Shown here piece by piece: positions 9,154 through 19,541 of a DNA stretch of 64,000 nucleotides. The translations under genes were made by a program, and so were the position numbers. Positions within the stretch are counted from its first letter, which is position 1, and the number at the start of each line of letters is the position of its first letter. The notes beneath the pieces are model-generated. The model was given only the letters and a program-made list of their open reading frames with translations, was not told where the DNA came from and searched no databases. The stretch comes from Nakazawaea peltata (taxonomy: Eukaryota; Ascomycota; Pichiomycetes; Alaninales; Pachysolenaceae): assembly GCA_001599355.1 (NCBI GenBank), contig BCGQ01000009.1, positions 310,001-374,000 of the forward strand, written 5' to 3'.

Positions 9154-12100
9154 ATGACGTCTCATTCGGATGCTGTTGGCACCTTGTTTGTACGAGATGA
9201 CGAAATTGAAGACCAAAATTCAGATACCAACGATGAGCGGGAACTTTTCGACTCTCAAATCACTTCAATCATAGGCAAAGAGAACATTAGTGAGTCCCAG
9301 TTGGCCAAATTGTACGCCAAATTCTCAAATAAAGACCTTTTAGAAGCTGTTAACTACTATTTTGATCATCAGGATGAATTTGCCCTTGAGCTGGTCAAAG
9401 AAGCCCGTCTGAAGTTGCCAAAACGTCAAGTGAGTCTTTTTGAGCTGAAGAGAAAGCGTGATGACCTCGATGAAATCGAGAAATTAGACAAGGAAATACA
9501 AATTGAGACCAAACGTCAAGCTCTTGAATCAAAATTGGCCGAGAAGAACCTGATACTTCACCGGAAATACCTAGGAACACTTTCGGTAGATGCCTGGTGT
9601 ACAAGGTCAGTCTTCAGAACTTACGAATATGGTAAAAGACTCGATGTTTTTGTGACGGAAGATTTCGTCAAATTGCTAGATCCTGATCATGAGAACCGAG
9701 AAATAGCGAAGATTCCACAAGAAGTCTCCAAATATCTTGCTCCATTACTTTCACTTAAGGTTTGTCTCTGTGATATCACTGTCATCTATAATGACAAGAA
9801 GCTCAGAGTAGGTGACTCATTTTTAGTTCAAGTAGACCTATTTTTGAACAGCCAATTCATACACGAGACTCCTCCTGAAGAAATTTTACTGAAACCAAAC
9901 CAAAAGAAGCTTGCAATAGGACCATTCAGCCATGACGCAGAATCTCTTGAAGAGAAGAATCAACGTCTAAAACGCACATCTCTCACGGCTCTATTTAAAT
10001 CCCTAAATATCCATCCTGTAGACCAAAATATCGATCCAAAGGACGAAGATCCTATACTTCTAGATTCTAGTGATGATGAAGGTGCTGCTGATGAAGCAGA
10101 TTTATCAAATTTGGACGAAATCAAGGCTAATCAACTGGCAACAGAGGCAGATCAACCCCAAAATCAGGACCCAGCCTCCGATACCTTAAATCTTAACCAA
10201 CTTAAACAAATCTACTCCTCCACTCAGCTCAAAATATACTCTTCTACCGAGACTTTACCGTTGACCGAACCTACTGATGTCCTGCTTGAACTAAGAACGT
10301 ACCAAAAGAGAGGTTTAACATGGCTCTTACGAAGGGAACAACAATATGAATTGACCCCAGATTACGAGAAGTCCAAAGAGCTGAACGTAGCTGTAATGCA
10401 CCCATTATGGAAAGAATACAAGTGGCCAGAGAATAAATCTTGGGAAGCCAAAGATAAACCTCCAACTCCCTCTCAAGATCTCTTTTATTTCAATCATTAT
10501 ACAGGTGATATTTGTACTCAACGTCCTCTTATAGAATCCACTTGTGTGGGAGGCATCCTTGCCGATGAAATGGGTCTCGGTAAGACTATTTCCACCTACT
10601 CATTGATCAACACATGTCCAGCAGATCTCTCATATGACCCTAAACAAAGTATTCAAGACAGATATGCTTATAAAACCACACTTATCGTTCTCCCCATGTC
10701 CTTAATGTACCAATGGGAACAAGAATATAAGAAAGTAAACTCAAACCCTAACAATAAACTCCTTGTATACTATGGGTCCGGGTCATCTTACTGTGGACAA
10801 GATATTTTGAAGATGGCTCCAACAGTGGTATTGACCACCTATGGAACTATCCAGAATGAACTGTCTCGTGGCTTGGATATTGGTCTTTTCAGTCTCAAAT
10901 TCTTCAGAATCGTCCTTGATGAAGCTCATAATATCAGAAACAAAGCCACCAAAACTGCTAAAAGTGCCTGTGACTTGAAATCTAAACGTAGATGGCTGTT
11001 AACAGGAACACCGATCATCAACAGACTCGATGACGTCTTTTCTTTAGTAAGGTTCTTAAAATTATCCCCTTGGGACAACTACAGTATTTGGAATACTTTT
11101 GTAACCAAACCATTCGAAGAGAAACAGCTCTCCAAATCTTTAGAAACCATGGAATCCATTTTAGCTCCTATTATTCTCAGAAGAACCAAGAACCAGAGAG
11201 ATGAGAATGGTAAACCTTTAGTAGATCTTCCTCAAAAACATGTCGTAATCGAGAAGTTACAATTCAATGAGAAAGAAAGACTGGTATATGATTTCTTCAA
11301 AAACAGAGCCAGCTCTTCTTTAAAACTGAAAAAAAACATATTGGCCAATTATACCAATATCTTAACTCATATTCTTCGTTTGAGACAAGTCTGTTGTCAT
11401 CTTGACTTAATTTATTCCCAAGAAAGTGACGAGGATACTAATTCTTTGGAACAACGGCTTGCTATTGTAGAATCTGACACTTCCAACGATGATCAGCAGG
11501 AGAAACAGATCATGGAATTATTGAAAACTGATGACAGTGTGTCTGATGATGCTTTGATCGCTATAAAAGAGCAAGTCTACGTGAAATACACACTTGAATC
11601 TCTTTCGGACATCGAATGTCTGATCTGTACTACGCATCCTATCGAGTTAAAAGACATGCTGATCACCTCAGAGTGCCAGCATTGTTACTGTAGATCGTGT
11701 ATTCTTGGCGTATTTGCTTTTGAACAAGATAAAGGCAAGCTGGTGCTTTGTCCTGTGTGTCGTGCAGAAATCAGTAAACGTACATTGCTCTCTGCTCAAC
11801 TGTCAAATACCGAAAGAGGTTACCAAGTAGAGCTCTACAGACCATATGATAAGTCTAGCAAAGTAAATGCATTACTCAAGTCTTTAAATGACATTGAGGG
11901 CCAAGAATCGGTGGTTGTTTTCTCACCATTTTCAACATATCTCGACTTAATCGAGTCACAACTAGCCAAATACCCTAACAAATTTGTAGTTTTCAAGTTT
12001 GATGGTCGTTTAAAGATGGAAGAACGTCATAAAGTACTTAATGAGTTCACTAATCCCCCACCTCCCGACTCCGACAGTCGTGTGAGAGTATTATTACTCT

Positions 12101-12387
12101 CTTTAAAAGCAGGAGGAGTCGGTTTAAACTTGACTGTAGCTTCCAGACTGTATTTGCTCTCACCATGGTGGGCTCCTAGTGTCGAAAATCAGGCAATTGA
12201 CCGTATCCACCGTATTGGACAAACCAAAGATGTCACCGTAGTACGCTTCATCATCGAAAACAGTATAGAGGAGAAGATGTTGAAAGTACAAGAAAGAAAG
12301 AAACATTTAGGAGAAGTCGTCGAACTGGATGATGAAGAAAGGAAGAAGCAAAGAATTGAGGAGATCATGATGTTGTTAGAGGATTGA
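9154..12387 (+). CDS. RAD5: RAD5 DNA helicase / ubiquitin ligase for post-replication repair
   Basis: This 1077-aa SWI/SNF-family ATPase and RING E3 ligase should polyubiquitinate PCNA with Mms2-Ubc13 and help remodel stalled forks. The order is: an N-terminal region with a HIRAN-type segment (around residues 140-265), helicase motif I GGILADEMGLGKT (about 467-480), DEAH, the LTGTPIINRLDD motif, a RING finger with the C-x2-C...C-x-H-x2-C pattern (CLICTT to CPVCR, about 832-875), then the C-terminal helicase lobe with SLKAGGVGLNLT and QAIDRIHRIGQT. Length is near S. cerevisiae Rad5 (1169 aa). A CTG at 12148-12150 stands where Rad5 has Ala in ASxAY, supporting CUG=Ala. The gene converges on SAS2 with only 63 bp between stop codons. 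Confidence 0.96.
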   Translation: MTSHSDAVGTLFVRDDEIEDQNSDTNDERELFDSQITSIIGKENISESQLAKLYAKFSNKDLLEAVNYYFDHQDEFALELVKEARLKLPKRQVSLFELKRKRDDLDEIEKLDKEIQIETKRQALESKLAEKNLILHRKYLGTLSVDAWCTRSVFRTYEYGKRLDVFVTEDFVKLLDPDHENREIAKIPQEVSKYLAPLLSLKVCLCDITVIYNDKKLRVGDSFLVQVDLFLNSQFIHETPPEEILLKPNQKKLAIGPFSHDAESLEEKNQRLKRTSLTALFKSLNIHPVDQNIDPKDEDPILLDSSDDEGAADEADLSNLDEIKANQLATEADQPQNQDPASDTLNLNQLKQIYSSTQLKIYSSTETLPLTEPTDVLLELRTYQKRGLTWLLRREQQYELTPDYEKSKELNVAVMHPLWKEYKWPENKSWEAKDKPPTPSQDLFYFNHYTGDICTQRPLIESTCVGGILADEMGLGKTISTYSLINTCPADLSYDPKQSIQDRYAYKTTLIVLPMSLMYQWEQEYKKVNSNPNNKLLVYYGSGSSYCGQDILKMAPTVVLTTYGTIQNELSRGLDIGLFSLKFFRIVLDEAHNIRNKATKTAKSACDLKSKRRWLLTGTPIINRLDDVFSLVRFLKLSPWDNYSIWNTFVTKPFEEKQLSKSLETMESILAPIILRRTKNQRDENGKPLVDLPQKHVVIEKLQFNEKERLVYDFFKNRASSSLKLKKNILANYTNILTHILRLRQVCCHLDLIYSQESDEDTNSLEQRLAIVESDTSNDDQQEKQIMELLKTDDSVSDDALIAIKEQVYVKYTLESLSDIECLICTTHPIELKDMLITSECQHCYCRSCILGVFAFEQDKGKLVLCPVCRAEISKRTLLSAQLSNTERGYQVELYRPYDKSSKVNALLKSLNDIEGQESVVVFSPFSTYLDLIESQLAKYPNKFVVFKFDGRLKMEERHKVLNEFTNPPPPDSDSRVRVLLLSLKAGGVGLNLTVASRLYLLSPWWAPSVENQAIDRIHRIGQTKDVTVVRFIIENSIEEKMLKVQERKKHLGEVVELDDEERKKQRIEEIMMLLED

Positions 12388-12450
12388 ATTACTACATAAT
12401 ATTTATTAATCGATCAAATGCTATAATTATAAAGAATCTCTAATATACAT

Positions 12451-13482
12451 TTAATAAAGAACTAAATTCTCAACTTTAATACTACGACGAAGATCTCTCT
12501 TCAGAGCCCAGTCAATAATCCTTGCCTTGAGAATGACCACGTCATATTCGATCTCATCATACGGATCGGGATATTCATAGTCATGGTACAATTTCTTATG
12601 GCCAAATTCTACAAGGCATTTCATATGATCCAAGGCCATTACGATATCATCCGTTCGGAAACCTGTGATTCTAGAAATATCTTTAAGTGAGATTGAAGTA
12701 TTTTCAAACCCACTAAGAGCTCCAGTAGTGAACTCACGAGCTAAATACTTAGACCAATAACTCAAATACGATACTTTACCAAATGGAGAAAGAGGATGTT
12801 CAGGACCACTGATCTTGGACTCAAATCTGGAAACCTCATAACTGAATGAGATCAACATCTGACCAAGTTTCCGATTCTGGAATGGGGGGAACACCAATAT
12901 ACAAGCAAGATTATTATCGTCCCACGAAAGTTTCTCCTTCGAAAAGAACCCCATCGGCACGATCTCCCTAGTCTGTTCATCCTCTCCATATACAACATAA
13001 AGATCATAATATTCCAAATCAAAAAACACCGATTTATGATCTAAAAACAACTTGGCAAACAAACACATATTCGCAGCAAACAACTTATGGTTCTTACCCC
13101 TCACTCTGCGGATCCATCTACGTCCCTCATCATCCTTATACATTGTCCTCCCAGGTAAATGACGACGGTACCGACAACATGCTCTGTGTTCCTCCATATT
13201 CACCATCAGTACCGTATACTTAAAGCAGTAATTACACACATATAATTGATCCAACCAGTAATCGGCTTCCAGCGCCTCACTCTGTGAATTCTTAGCACCA
13301 CTCCCAGCAATCACCCCAACCCTCCCTCCAATCTTGCCCTTATTCATAGCACTCCACCCCAACTCGTGTCTCTCCTTCCCAGCAAAATACGCTGCATTCC
13401 CATACCACGTCTTGAACTTCACATCCCCAAACACAACCTCATCAATATTCCGCCTCTCCAATTGCCCATATTCATCCATCAT
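12451..13482 (-). CDS. SAS2: MYST-family histone acetyltransferase SAS2
   Basis: This 343-aa MYST acetyltransferase is the likely catalytic subunit of the SAS complex, which acetylates histone H4 Lys16 to limit spreading of silent chromatin. It has the MYST zinc finger (LYVCNYC...HRACC), the FFSKEK segment, and LACILVFPPFQNRKLGQML forming the acetyl-CoA site. The sequence ISGPEHPLSPFG is the Sas2-specific version of the family motif. Length matches S. cerevisiae Sas2 (338 aa) and is much shorter than Esa1 or Sas3. I start at the first ATG (MMDEYGQ); in-frame sequence upstream begins only at a TTG. It is transcribed divergently from ECM16. Confidence 0.9.
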   Translation of the reverse strand: MMDEYGQLERRNIDEVVFGDVKFKTWYGNAAYFAGKERHELGWSAMNKGKIGGRVGVIAGSGAKNSQSEALEADYWLDQLYVCNYCFKYTVLMVNMEEHRACCRYRRHLPGRTMYKDDEGRRWIRRVRGKNHKLFAANMCLFAKLFLDHKSVFFDLEYYDLYVVYGEDEQTREIVPMGFFSKEKLSWDDNNLACILVFPPFQNRKLGQMLISFSYEVSRFESKISGPEHPLSPFGKVSYLSYWSKYLAREFTTGALSGFENTSISLKDISRITGFRTDDIVMALDHMKCLVEFGHKKLYHDYEYPDPYDEIEYDVVILKARIIDWALKRDLRRSIKVENLVLY

Positions 13483-13589
13483 GCCCCCTCTCAATCTCAA
13501 GTATTATTATCCCAATCCGGCTATTAATACCCAAATTTAATCTCCACACATAAACGGCCCGAGCCTAGTTCGAACCTTATTTAGAGTTT

Positions 13590-13623
13590 AAAATTTTTCA
13601 GCCGATGCGTTAGAAAAATTTTA
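13590..13623. promoter_or_regulatory. two RRPE-like boxes in the SAS2/ECM16 divergent promoter
   Basis: AAAATTTTTCA at 13590-13600 and GAAAAATTTTA at 13613-13623 are opposite-facing copies of the ribosomal-RNA-processing element core. They sit about 46-80 bp before the ECM16 ATG. ECM16 makes a ribosome-biogenesis factor, the class this element controls in S. cerevisiae, through Stb3. Confidence 0.6.
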
Positions 13624-13668
13624 AGTCATCTCCGAGGTCATTTAGATGGTTTGAGAGAGTAAAGGGCG

Positions 13669-16600
13669 ATGGGAAAGTATAGGAAAAGATTTAATGAGAA
13701 GGCCCGCGCAGGGATGCTTGCTAAGCAGGCGGCCTTGAAGAAAGCTCGTCACAAGCAGTTCAACAGACATCATGATGACGGGACACAGAAGGTTGAAGAG
13801 ACTGCAGGAGGAGCAGAGCTGGAGACTGGCGATGCCCAAGCTCTTTTCGAGGCTCCAGGTGGGGACTCTAATGCCGAGATCTTGAAACCAATGACCGATG
13901 AACAGAAGCTGGAACGTAAGCGTCGCTTAGAAGAACAGTTGTTTGGACTGCAAGAGACCAAAGTCTCTAGAAGTAAGAGGAAGAGATTGGAAAAGTATAT
14001 TGAACATCAGTTGAAAAGAGAAGAGAAGAAAGAGTTGTTCAAGAAATTGGAAACCACCAAGTTTGATACCTCATTATTGAAGTCTTCTAAGACCCTTGGT
14101 AAGGGAATTGAAACCAAGAGAGAACAGTTTGTAGAAGCTTTAGATTTGGAAAGACAAGGAAGAGGTGATGAGAGAACTAAAGAAATTTTATATGAGGATC
14201 GTGAAGTCAAAGAATGGGAAGAAGACGAGGAAGAGGGATCTCATTCTGAGGAAGAATTCAAATCTACAGATGCCGTTTCCAGTTTCTCGTCTTCTTTTGG
14301 TGGTCAAGGAGGATTTGGATTTGGGTTCCTGAATGTCACTAAAGTTGAGAAGCAACCAAAGATCAAGAAGAGTTATAGATGGAGACTTCGAGTCGAGAAG
14401 GAGGATAAAAAGAGACTGAAGATTGAAGATGAGGGAGATTTTGATAGTTCAGATGAGGAAGTGGAGGACTCTAAGGAGGAAGTTTCTGAAGAAGAGAACT
14501 CTGAAGAAGAGGACGATGAAAGTGAGGAACAAGAAAATGAAGACGAGAACTCTGAAGACGACGAAGTTGATGACGACGACGAAGATGACGATGAAGAGGA
14601 TGAAGAAGATGACGATGAAGAGGATGAAGAAGATGACGACAGTGAAGAAGATGATGATGACGACGAAGAAGAAGAAGAAGAAGAACTCACCCTGTTGGAA
14701 AAACTCAAACCTCATCATTCCCTGAAAGGAAGAAGCTTCAAAGAATGGGCAGAATCTCAAGTACGAGAACTTGAAGGTAGAACCAATATCCCAGTAATCA
14801 CACCAATGCCTAATGTAGAGTTCAAACCTACCGACCGTCCAGAAGATCGTGAAGAAATAGAAGAAGATTTTGTCTCCCTCAATCCAAATCTCTCCAGAAA
14901 AGTCAATTTCGTCGAGGTCGAAAGATCAGACGAGGTCCAACTGCAGAGAATGCAATTGCCTGTGTTTGCAGAAGAGCACCGTATCATGGAACTGATCCAC
15001 CACAATGACTGTGTAATTATCTGTGGTGAAACAGGTTCAGGTAAGACTACTCAAGTGCCGCAGTTCCTCTTTGAGAGTGGATACGGTAGTTGTGAAGATA
15101 CCCCAGGTATGATTGGTATCACCCAACCAAGAAGAGTGGCTGCTGTCTCTATGGCTGAGAGAGTATCAAACGAATTAGGTAACCATGGCTCAAAAGTAGG
15201 TTACCAAATCAGATTTGATACCCAAACCTCAGCAGAAACTGCCATGAAATTCATGACAGATGGTGTCTTGTTGAGAGAAATGATGAACGACTTCATGTTG
15301 AAGAAATACTCAGCTATCATTATTGATGAGGCCCACGAAAGAAACATCAACACCGATATCTTGATCGGAATGTTGAGTAGAGTCTTGAAATTGAGAGCTC
15401 AGTACCACAAGAAAGATCCTAAAACCTATAAACCTTTGAAAGTAATCATCATGTCTGCCACATTGAGAGTCTCCGACTTCAGTGAGAACAAAGTCTTATT
15501 CGATGTTCCACCGCCAATTTTAAAAGTGGATGCGAGACAATATCCTGTAGGAATCCACTTCAATAGAAGGACAGCTTTCAATTACCAAGAGGAACTGTTC
15601 CGTAAAGCCTGTAAAATCCACCAGAGATTACCTCCAGGAGCTATCTTGATCTTCATGACTGGTCAAAACGAGATTACAACCTTGGTCAAGCGCTTGAGAA
15701 AGGAATTCCCCTTCCCTGAGAAACGTAGACAGAAGTTGGATCTCAAGGAAGACGTTCCACTGGTCAAGATCAACGCCAGAAATGCTGACACAGAAACAGA
15801 GGACGTAGACTTCAGTGTCAATATTGAAGACAACAACGGTAATGAGTACATGGAAGAGACTTCCGATGAGGATGAGTTCGCTGAAGAAGAAGGTTTCGAA
15901 GAAACCTTGGAAGAACATCAAACGGCTCAAGACCCATTATATGTCCTCCCATTGTACTCTTTGCTTCCTACCAAAGAGCAGATGAAGGTGTTCAGAGAGC
16001 CTCCTCTGGGAAGTAGATTATGTATTGTAGCAACTAACGTAGCCGAGACCTCTTTGACTATTCCAGGTGTCAGATATGTTGTTGACTGTGGTAGATCTAA
16101 GGAACGTAAGTACAACGAAGAAACTGGTGTTCAAAGTTTCGAAGTAGACTGGATCTCCAAAGCTAGTGCAAACCAAAGAGCTGGTAGAGCTGGTCGTACA
16201 GGTCCTGGTCACTGTTACAGATTATACTCGTCAGCTATCTTCGAGAATGACTTTGCCCAGTTCTCCAGACCTGAGATCTTGAGAATGCCAGTTGAAAGTG
16301 TCATTTTGAGTATGAAGTCCATGGGTATTGATCAGATCATCAATTTCCCATTCCCAACACCACCGGACAGATATAATTTAAGTAAATCTGAGAAACTTCT
16401 TAAATATTTGGGTGCCTTGGATAAGAATGGAATCATCACAGAGCTTGGAAGAACGATGAGTTTGTTCCCATTGAGTCCACGTTTCGCCAAAATGTTGATT
16501 GTAGGTAACCAGAACGACTGTTTACCATATATTGTTGCCATTGTTAGTGCCTTGTCGGTGGGAGATCCGTTCCTCACTGAGCAAGAACTTGGCTTGACTC

Positions 16601-17511
16601 AGGCTCCTCAAGTTAAGAAAACCAGTAACAATGAAGACAGTGAAGAAGAAGAATCAGAAGAAGAAGAAGAACAGACCCCAGAAGAGAAGGAACGTTTAAG
16701 AGCTCTTAAACAAAAATTCTACAGCTCCAGGAAGCTCTTCCAGAAATTGGACAAATTCTCCGATGTCTTGAAATTGTTATCAGCAGTCTGTCTGTTTGAC
16801 CATGTTCCTGAAGAAAAGAGGGATACATTTGCAAGAGACAATTTCTTGAGACTCAAATTGTTACAAGAAATTCATAAATTACGTAAACAGGTATCTTATA
16901 TTGTTAGAGTTAATACCACGAAGGAAAATATTGCGCTGGCAACAGGTGAGGTTGATGGTCTGCAGCTCAAGTTGGGTATCCCTAACAAAGTACAAATTGC
17001 TTCCTTGAAACAAATGGTAACAGCAGGTTTCATTGATCAAATTGCAATTAGAGGTGATTTGGTGGACCAAGATGTTAAGATTTCCAACAAACTCAGTATC
17101 ATCAGAGTTCCATACGTAACTGTATTCCCTTCGAAATCTGGTCACGATGAAGAAGATCCCTTCGTCTACATTCATGCGTCCTCTGTAATAGCTGAGTCTG
17201 GAGATTTACCTCCATCATATTTGGTATTTTCATCTTTGAATTTGTCTGCTAATAGTGGTAAATTGAGAATGAAACCACTTTGCGATATCACCGGAAAACC
17301 TCTTGCCAATATCCTGAAATCATCTGGTCTCATCACTTACTCTAAACCTTTGGGACATCCTTACCTGCCTAAGAATATTACCCCTACTAAAAGAGAATGT
17401 TATGTCATTCCTCGTTTCGGAGCCACGATTGGAAGTGGAGGTGTCGGATGGGATCTTCCTGTTATTAAGGTCATTCAAAATAAGGTTCAAGGTGTTTGGA
17501 CCAATGAGTAA
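13669..17511 (+). CDS. ECM16: DEAH-box RNA helicase ECM16/DHR1 (U3 snoRNP, 18S rRNA maturation)
   Basis: This 1280-aa DEAH helicase should unwind the U3 snoRNA-pre-rRNA duplex in the small-subunit processome in the nucleolus. A basic N-terminus and a long acidic tract (about residues 270-340, nearly pure Asp/Glu) precede the core. The core has GETGSGKTTQVPQ (motif I, about 450), TQPRRVAAVSMAERV, DEAHERNINTD, SATLRVSDFSENK, NVAETSLTIPGVRYVVD and QRAGRAGRTGPGHCYRLY. The SDFSENK and RLRKEFPFPEK segments are Dhr1-specific; length matches S. cerevisiae Ecm16 (1267 aa). A second acidic insert follows the helicase core. CTG at 14992-14994 lies at the Ala of IMEAIHHND. The start is an ATG giving MGKYRKRFNEKAR. 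Confidence 0.96.
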   Translation: MGKYRKRFNEKARAGMLAKQAALKKARHKQFNRHHDDGTQKVEETAGGAELETGDAQALFEAPGGDSNAEILKPMTDEQKLERKRRLEEQLFGLQETKVSRSKRKRLEKYIEHQLKREEKKELFKKLETTKFDTSLLKSSKTLGKGIETKREQFVEALDLERQGRGDERTKEILYEDREVKEWEEDEEEGSHSEEEFKSTDAVSSFSSSFGGQGGFGFGFLNVTKVEKQPKIKKSYRWRLRVEKEDKKRLKIEDEGDFDSSDEEVEDSKEEVSEEENSEEEDDESEEQENEDENSEDDEVDDDDEDDDEEDEEDDDEEDEEDDDSEEDDDDDEEEEEEELTLLEKLKPHHSLKGRSFKEWAESQVRELEGRTNIPVITPMPNVEFKPTDRPEDREEIEEDFVSLNPNLSRKVNFVEVERSDEVQLQRMQLPVFAEEHRIMELIHHNDCVIICGETGSGKTTQVPQFLFESGYGSCEDTPGMIGITQPRRVAAVSMAERVSNELGNHGSKVGYQIRFDTQTSAETAMKFMTDGVLLREMMNDFMLKKYSAIIIDEAHERNINTDILIGMLSRVLKLRAQYHKKDPKTYKPLKVIIMSATLRVSDFSENKVLFDVPPPILKVDARQYPVGIHFNRRTAFNYQEELFRKACKIHQRLPPGAILIFMTGQNEITTLVKRLRKEFPFPEKRRQKLDLKEDVPLVKINARNADTETEDVDFSVNIEDNNGNEYMEETSDEDEFAEEEGFEETLEEHQTAQDPLYVLPLYSLLPTKEQMKVFREPPLGSRLCIVATNVAETSLTIPGVRYVVDCGRSKERKYNEETGVQSFEVDWISKASANQRAGRAGRTGPGHCYRLYSSAIFENDFAQFSRPEILRMPVESVILSMKSMGIDQIINFPFPTPPDRYNLSKSEKLLKYLGALDKNGIITELGRTMSLFPLSPRFAKMLIVGNQNDCLPYIVAIVSALSVGDPFLTEQELGLTQAPQVKKTSNNEDSEEEESEEEEEQTPEEKERLRALKQKFYSSRKLFQKLDKFSDVLKLLSAVCLFDHVPEEKRDTFARDNFLRLKLLQEIHKLRKQVSYIVRVNTTKENIALATGEVDGLQLKLGIPNKVQIASLKQMVTAGFIDQIAIRGDLVDQDVKISNKLSIIRVPYVTVFPSKSGHDEEDPFVYIHASSVIAESGDLPPSYLVFSSLNLSANSGKLRMKPLCDITGKPLANILKSSGLITYSKPLGHPYLPKNITPTKRECYVIPRFGATIGSGGVGWDLPVIKVIQNKVQGVWTNE
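14563..14690 (+). repeat. acidic-codon repeat inside ECM16
   Basis: GAT/GAC/GAA/GAG codons form a near-uninterrupted tract, with a 24-bp unit starting GATGACGATGAAGAGG duplicated back to back. It encodes Asp/Glu only, so slippage in units of three keeps the frame. The opposite strand consequently shows spurious Ser-rich open frames. Confidence 0.8.
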
Positions 17512-18036
17512 TTGTATAAGTTATTTGCATCGACTAGTAAATATATGGCATTTATTTGAGAATTTAAGTACTGTAGTTGATATGAGTGTTAGAATGGCAT
17601 GTATTGGACTGACTTCAATTTCAAATCTATGGCCACTTCAGCCCACACTAAATAAGCCTATGAACCATCTGCTGATCTGAAATCCCGCCTTCCCTCTATC
17701 TTTCCATCCTACCTATCTCTCCATCCATCCCATACTTAAAATAACCCCCTTTGATCTGCCCTCACTCCAATTTGCCCTTTTCCTTGTAAAATCCCCTATC
17801 TGCCCTTTTCCCCACCCCCTCTCTGCCCCTCCAAACTTTTCTCCCAAAATCCACGACCCTTTCTACAAAAAAATCATCACCGTTTGTCAACAATTTTATT
17901 AAGAATAAACACGAGGTGAAGTTTTGGACTTTAGCGCTGTTGAAATAAAGCGATTATTTACCTGATTGAGAGTTCACAGGTGATCTCTATTGGAACCTTG
18001 AAACATTAACCCCAGAAATCATCTCGAAATCGCGTC
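17512..18036. other. intergenic region: ECM16 3' flank and RSC58 promoter
   Basis: This gap of about 525 bp is strongly pyrimidine-rich on the plus strand (about 17690-17860), with several CCCCT (STRE-type) pentamers and repeated TGCCCTTTTCC words. No gene is visible. The pyrimidine tract lies about 200 bp before the RSC58 start and may serve as promoter or nucleosome-free DNA. Confidence 0.6.
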
Positions 18037-19541
18037 ATGACAGGTAAGTTGACCCCCTACAAACCCAGATCAATTCCCAAATCTCATACTAACAAACCAT
18101 AATGGCAGTAGCCACATCAATTGAAAAGTTGATAGAGACATACTTCACAGTGTTGTCAGAAGTGGATACTATCAAGATCTGCTCTATTGCGTTATTACCA
18201 CAGGGATTTTATGAGCCTGAGGCGGCCGACTTGAAACTGTCTTTCTTCAAGTTTCTGAACACGGACAAGCTGCAAAAGGCAGAGTTGGAATCGATCCAGC
18301 TGAGAGTCGAGCTGAAATATTACGACTCCATATACAAAATTTATCATGACTTGACTGTGATTTCGATTATTTTGCTCTCCAAATTCAAGATCGGGGACCC
18401 TGTTTATAACAAGATTGATCAATTCTACCTGTTCGCAGTTGAATTGTTATTACAAGAGCTGAGTAAAGTTGGCCTTGGGATCGGTCATGATAATGGTGTA
18501 ATCACATTGACTGAGTTTGAACAGAAAGTGATGAAGGATTTTGCTCTGATTACCAGTTTTTATGATCATCCTAACCGTGAACTGCTCTTTGTTTTAGGGA
18601 ATAGAAACACTCTGTTATTCTCTTCATTATTACAGAAATCCACATTGGATGAACGTGAGACACTGGTGGATCTGCCATTCCTGAAAGTTGTGGTTCCTCC
18701 GCAACAAGAGAGACTGCTGCCTGCTGCTAATGTATTGGGTAATTTATCACCTGCCACACCATTAATTCCTGAATTCTTGATCGACCAGATCGCCGAAGGT
18801 ATCACACATCCTAATTGGTTTGGACTCCAAGCTTCTAAATGGTTGAAACATTCGGGTGATGATATTCATATGTCATTTTTACCTTCAGTAGATGGCAGTA
18901 AAGGTGTGATATCGAAAGATTTAAAAGGTTTAGTATGGATTCAACAGGTGGGTAATAAAAATGTCAAGAAATTGGAGGATGTTGTGATGAGTGAGAGCAA
19001 TGGAGTATCAAACGATGTGAAACCGGAAGAACACAAAGCTGAAGCTGATGAACTGAACAATGAGACCACTGAGACCATACAAGAACCAAGAGAATCTAAA
19101 CAATTAAATCTTAAACTGATTCTTACATATGATCCTAAACTGGATGAAGAATATGTGTTATCATCGCTCTTGAGTTCCACTCCCAACACACCAAAACTGC
19201 TACAATCCAAGATCAACAAGCTCTTAATCCAATTGAATAAGCTCTCAAAGTTACCTCTGCGGAACTTGAAACATGAGAGAAGATTATATTTCCAGTTAGA
19301 GAAACTTCTTACCTTGGTGATTTCCAATAAAGATGTTACTCCAGCCCAACTTGAACTTGAACTCAGCACTAAGATCCCTGTGACTCAGACCAACTATGCT
19401 GGAACATTACCAGCTCTGGCTATTGCAAGTGCCCCACCAGGTGTTCTTCCTCAAGCAAATGCAGCTGCTCAATTCAGAGGTAGTGTAAATGGATCTAAAT
19501 CAACAAGATTGAGTAGTATTAATAAGAAGTATAGAAGATGA
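18037..19541 (+). CDS. RSC58: RSC58, subunit of the RSC chromatin-remodelling complex
   Basis: The joined exons 18037-18043 and 18109-19541 encode 479 aa. Rsc58 is an essential RSC subunit with a bromodomain-related N-terminus. Blocks shared with S. cerevisiae Rsc58 include IYKIYHDL, FAVELLLQE, LFSSLLQKSTLDER, THPNWFGL...WLKH, GLVWIQQVG and the C-terminal PVTQTNYAGTLP. Length is close to the yeast protein (502 aa). The start is chosen from the splice signals: ATGACAG, then GTAAGT, TACTAAC at 18087-18093 and CAG at 18106-18108. This gives MTVATSIEK with perfect frame. An ATG at 18102 inside the intron could give a nearly identical protein (MAVATSIEK) without splicing. Identity rests on recalled sequence similarity. 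Confidence 0.85.
18044..18108 (+). other. RSC58: 65-nt spliceosomal intron in RSC58
   Basis: The intron begins GTAAGT, has a perfect TACTAAC branch site at 18087-18093 and ends GGCAG, with 16 nt from branch A to the 3' end. It interrupts codon 3 after its first base. If it is not removed, the upstream frame reads 20 more codons to a TAA at 18100-18102 that overlaps the internal ATG at 18102-18104. Confidence 0.88.

Noticed and set aside
13483-13500. The SAS2 frame can be read upstream as RLRGG, like a ubiquitin C-terminus
   Set aside because: The upstream residues would need a TTG start. The first ATG at 13482 fits the family, so the motif is non-coding coincidence.
13561-13580. GGTTCGAACTAGGC on the minus strand resembles a tRNA B box
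   Set aside because: No matching acceptor stem, A box or anticodon arm could be laid out around it.
14373-14760. Ser-rich and Phe-rich open frames opposite ECM16
   Set aside because: They are the complement of the Asp/Glu codon tract and have no independent support.
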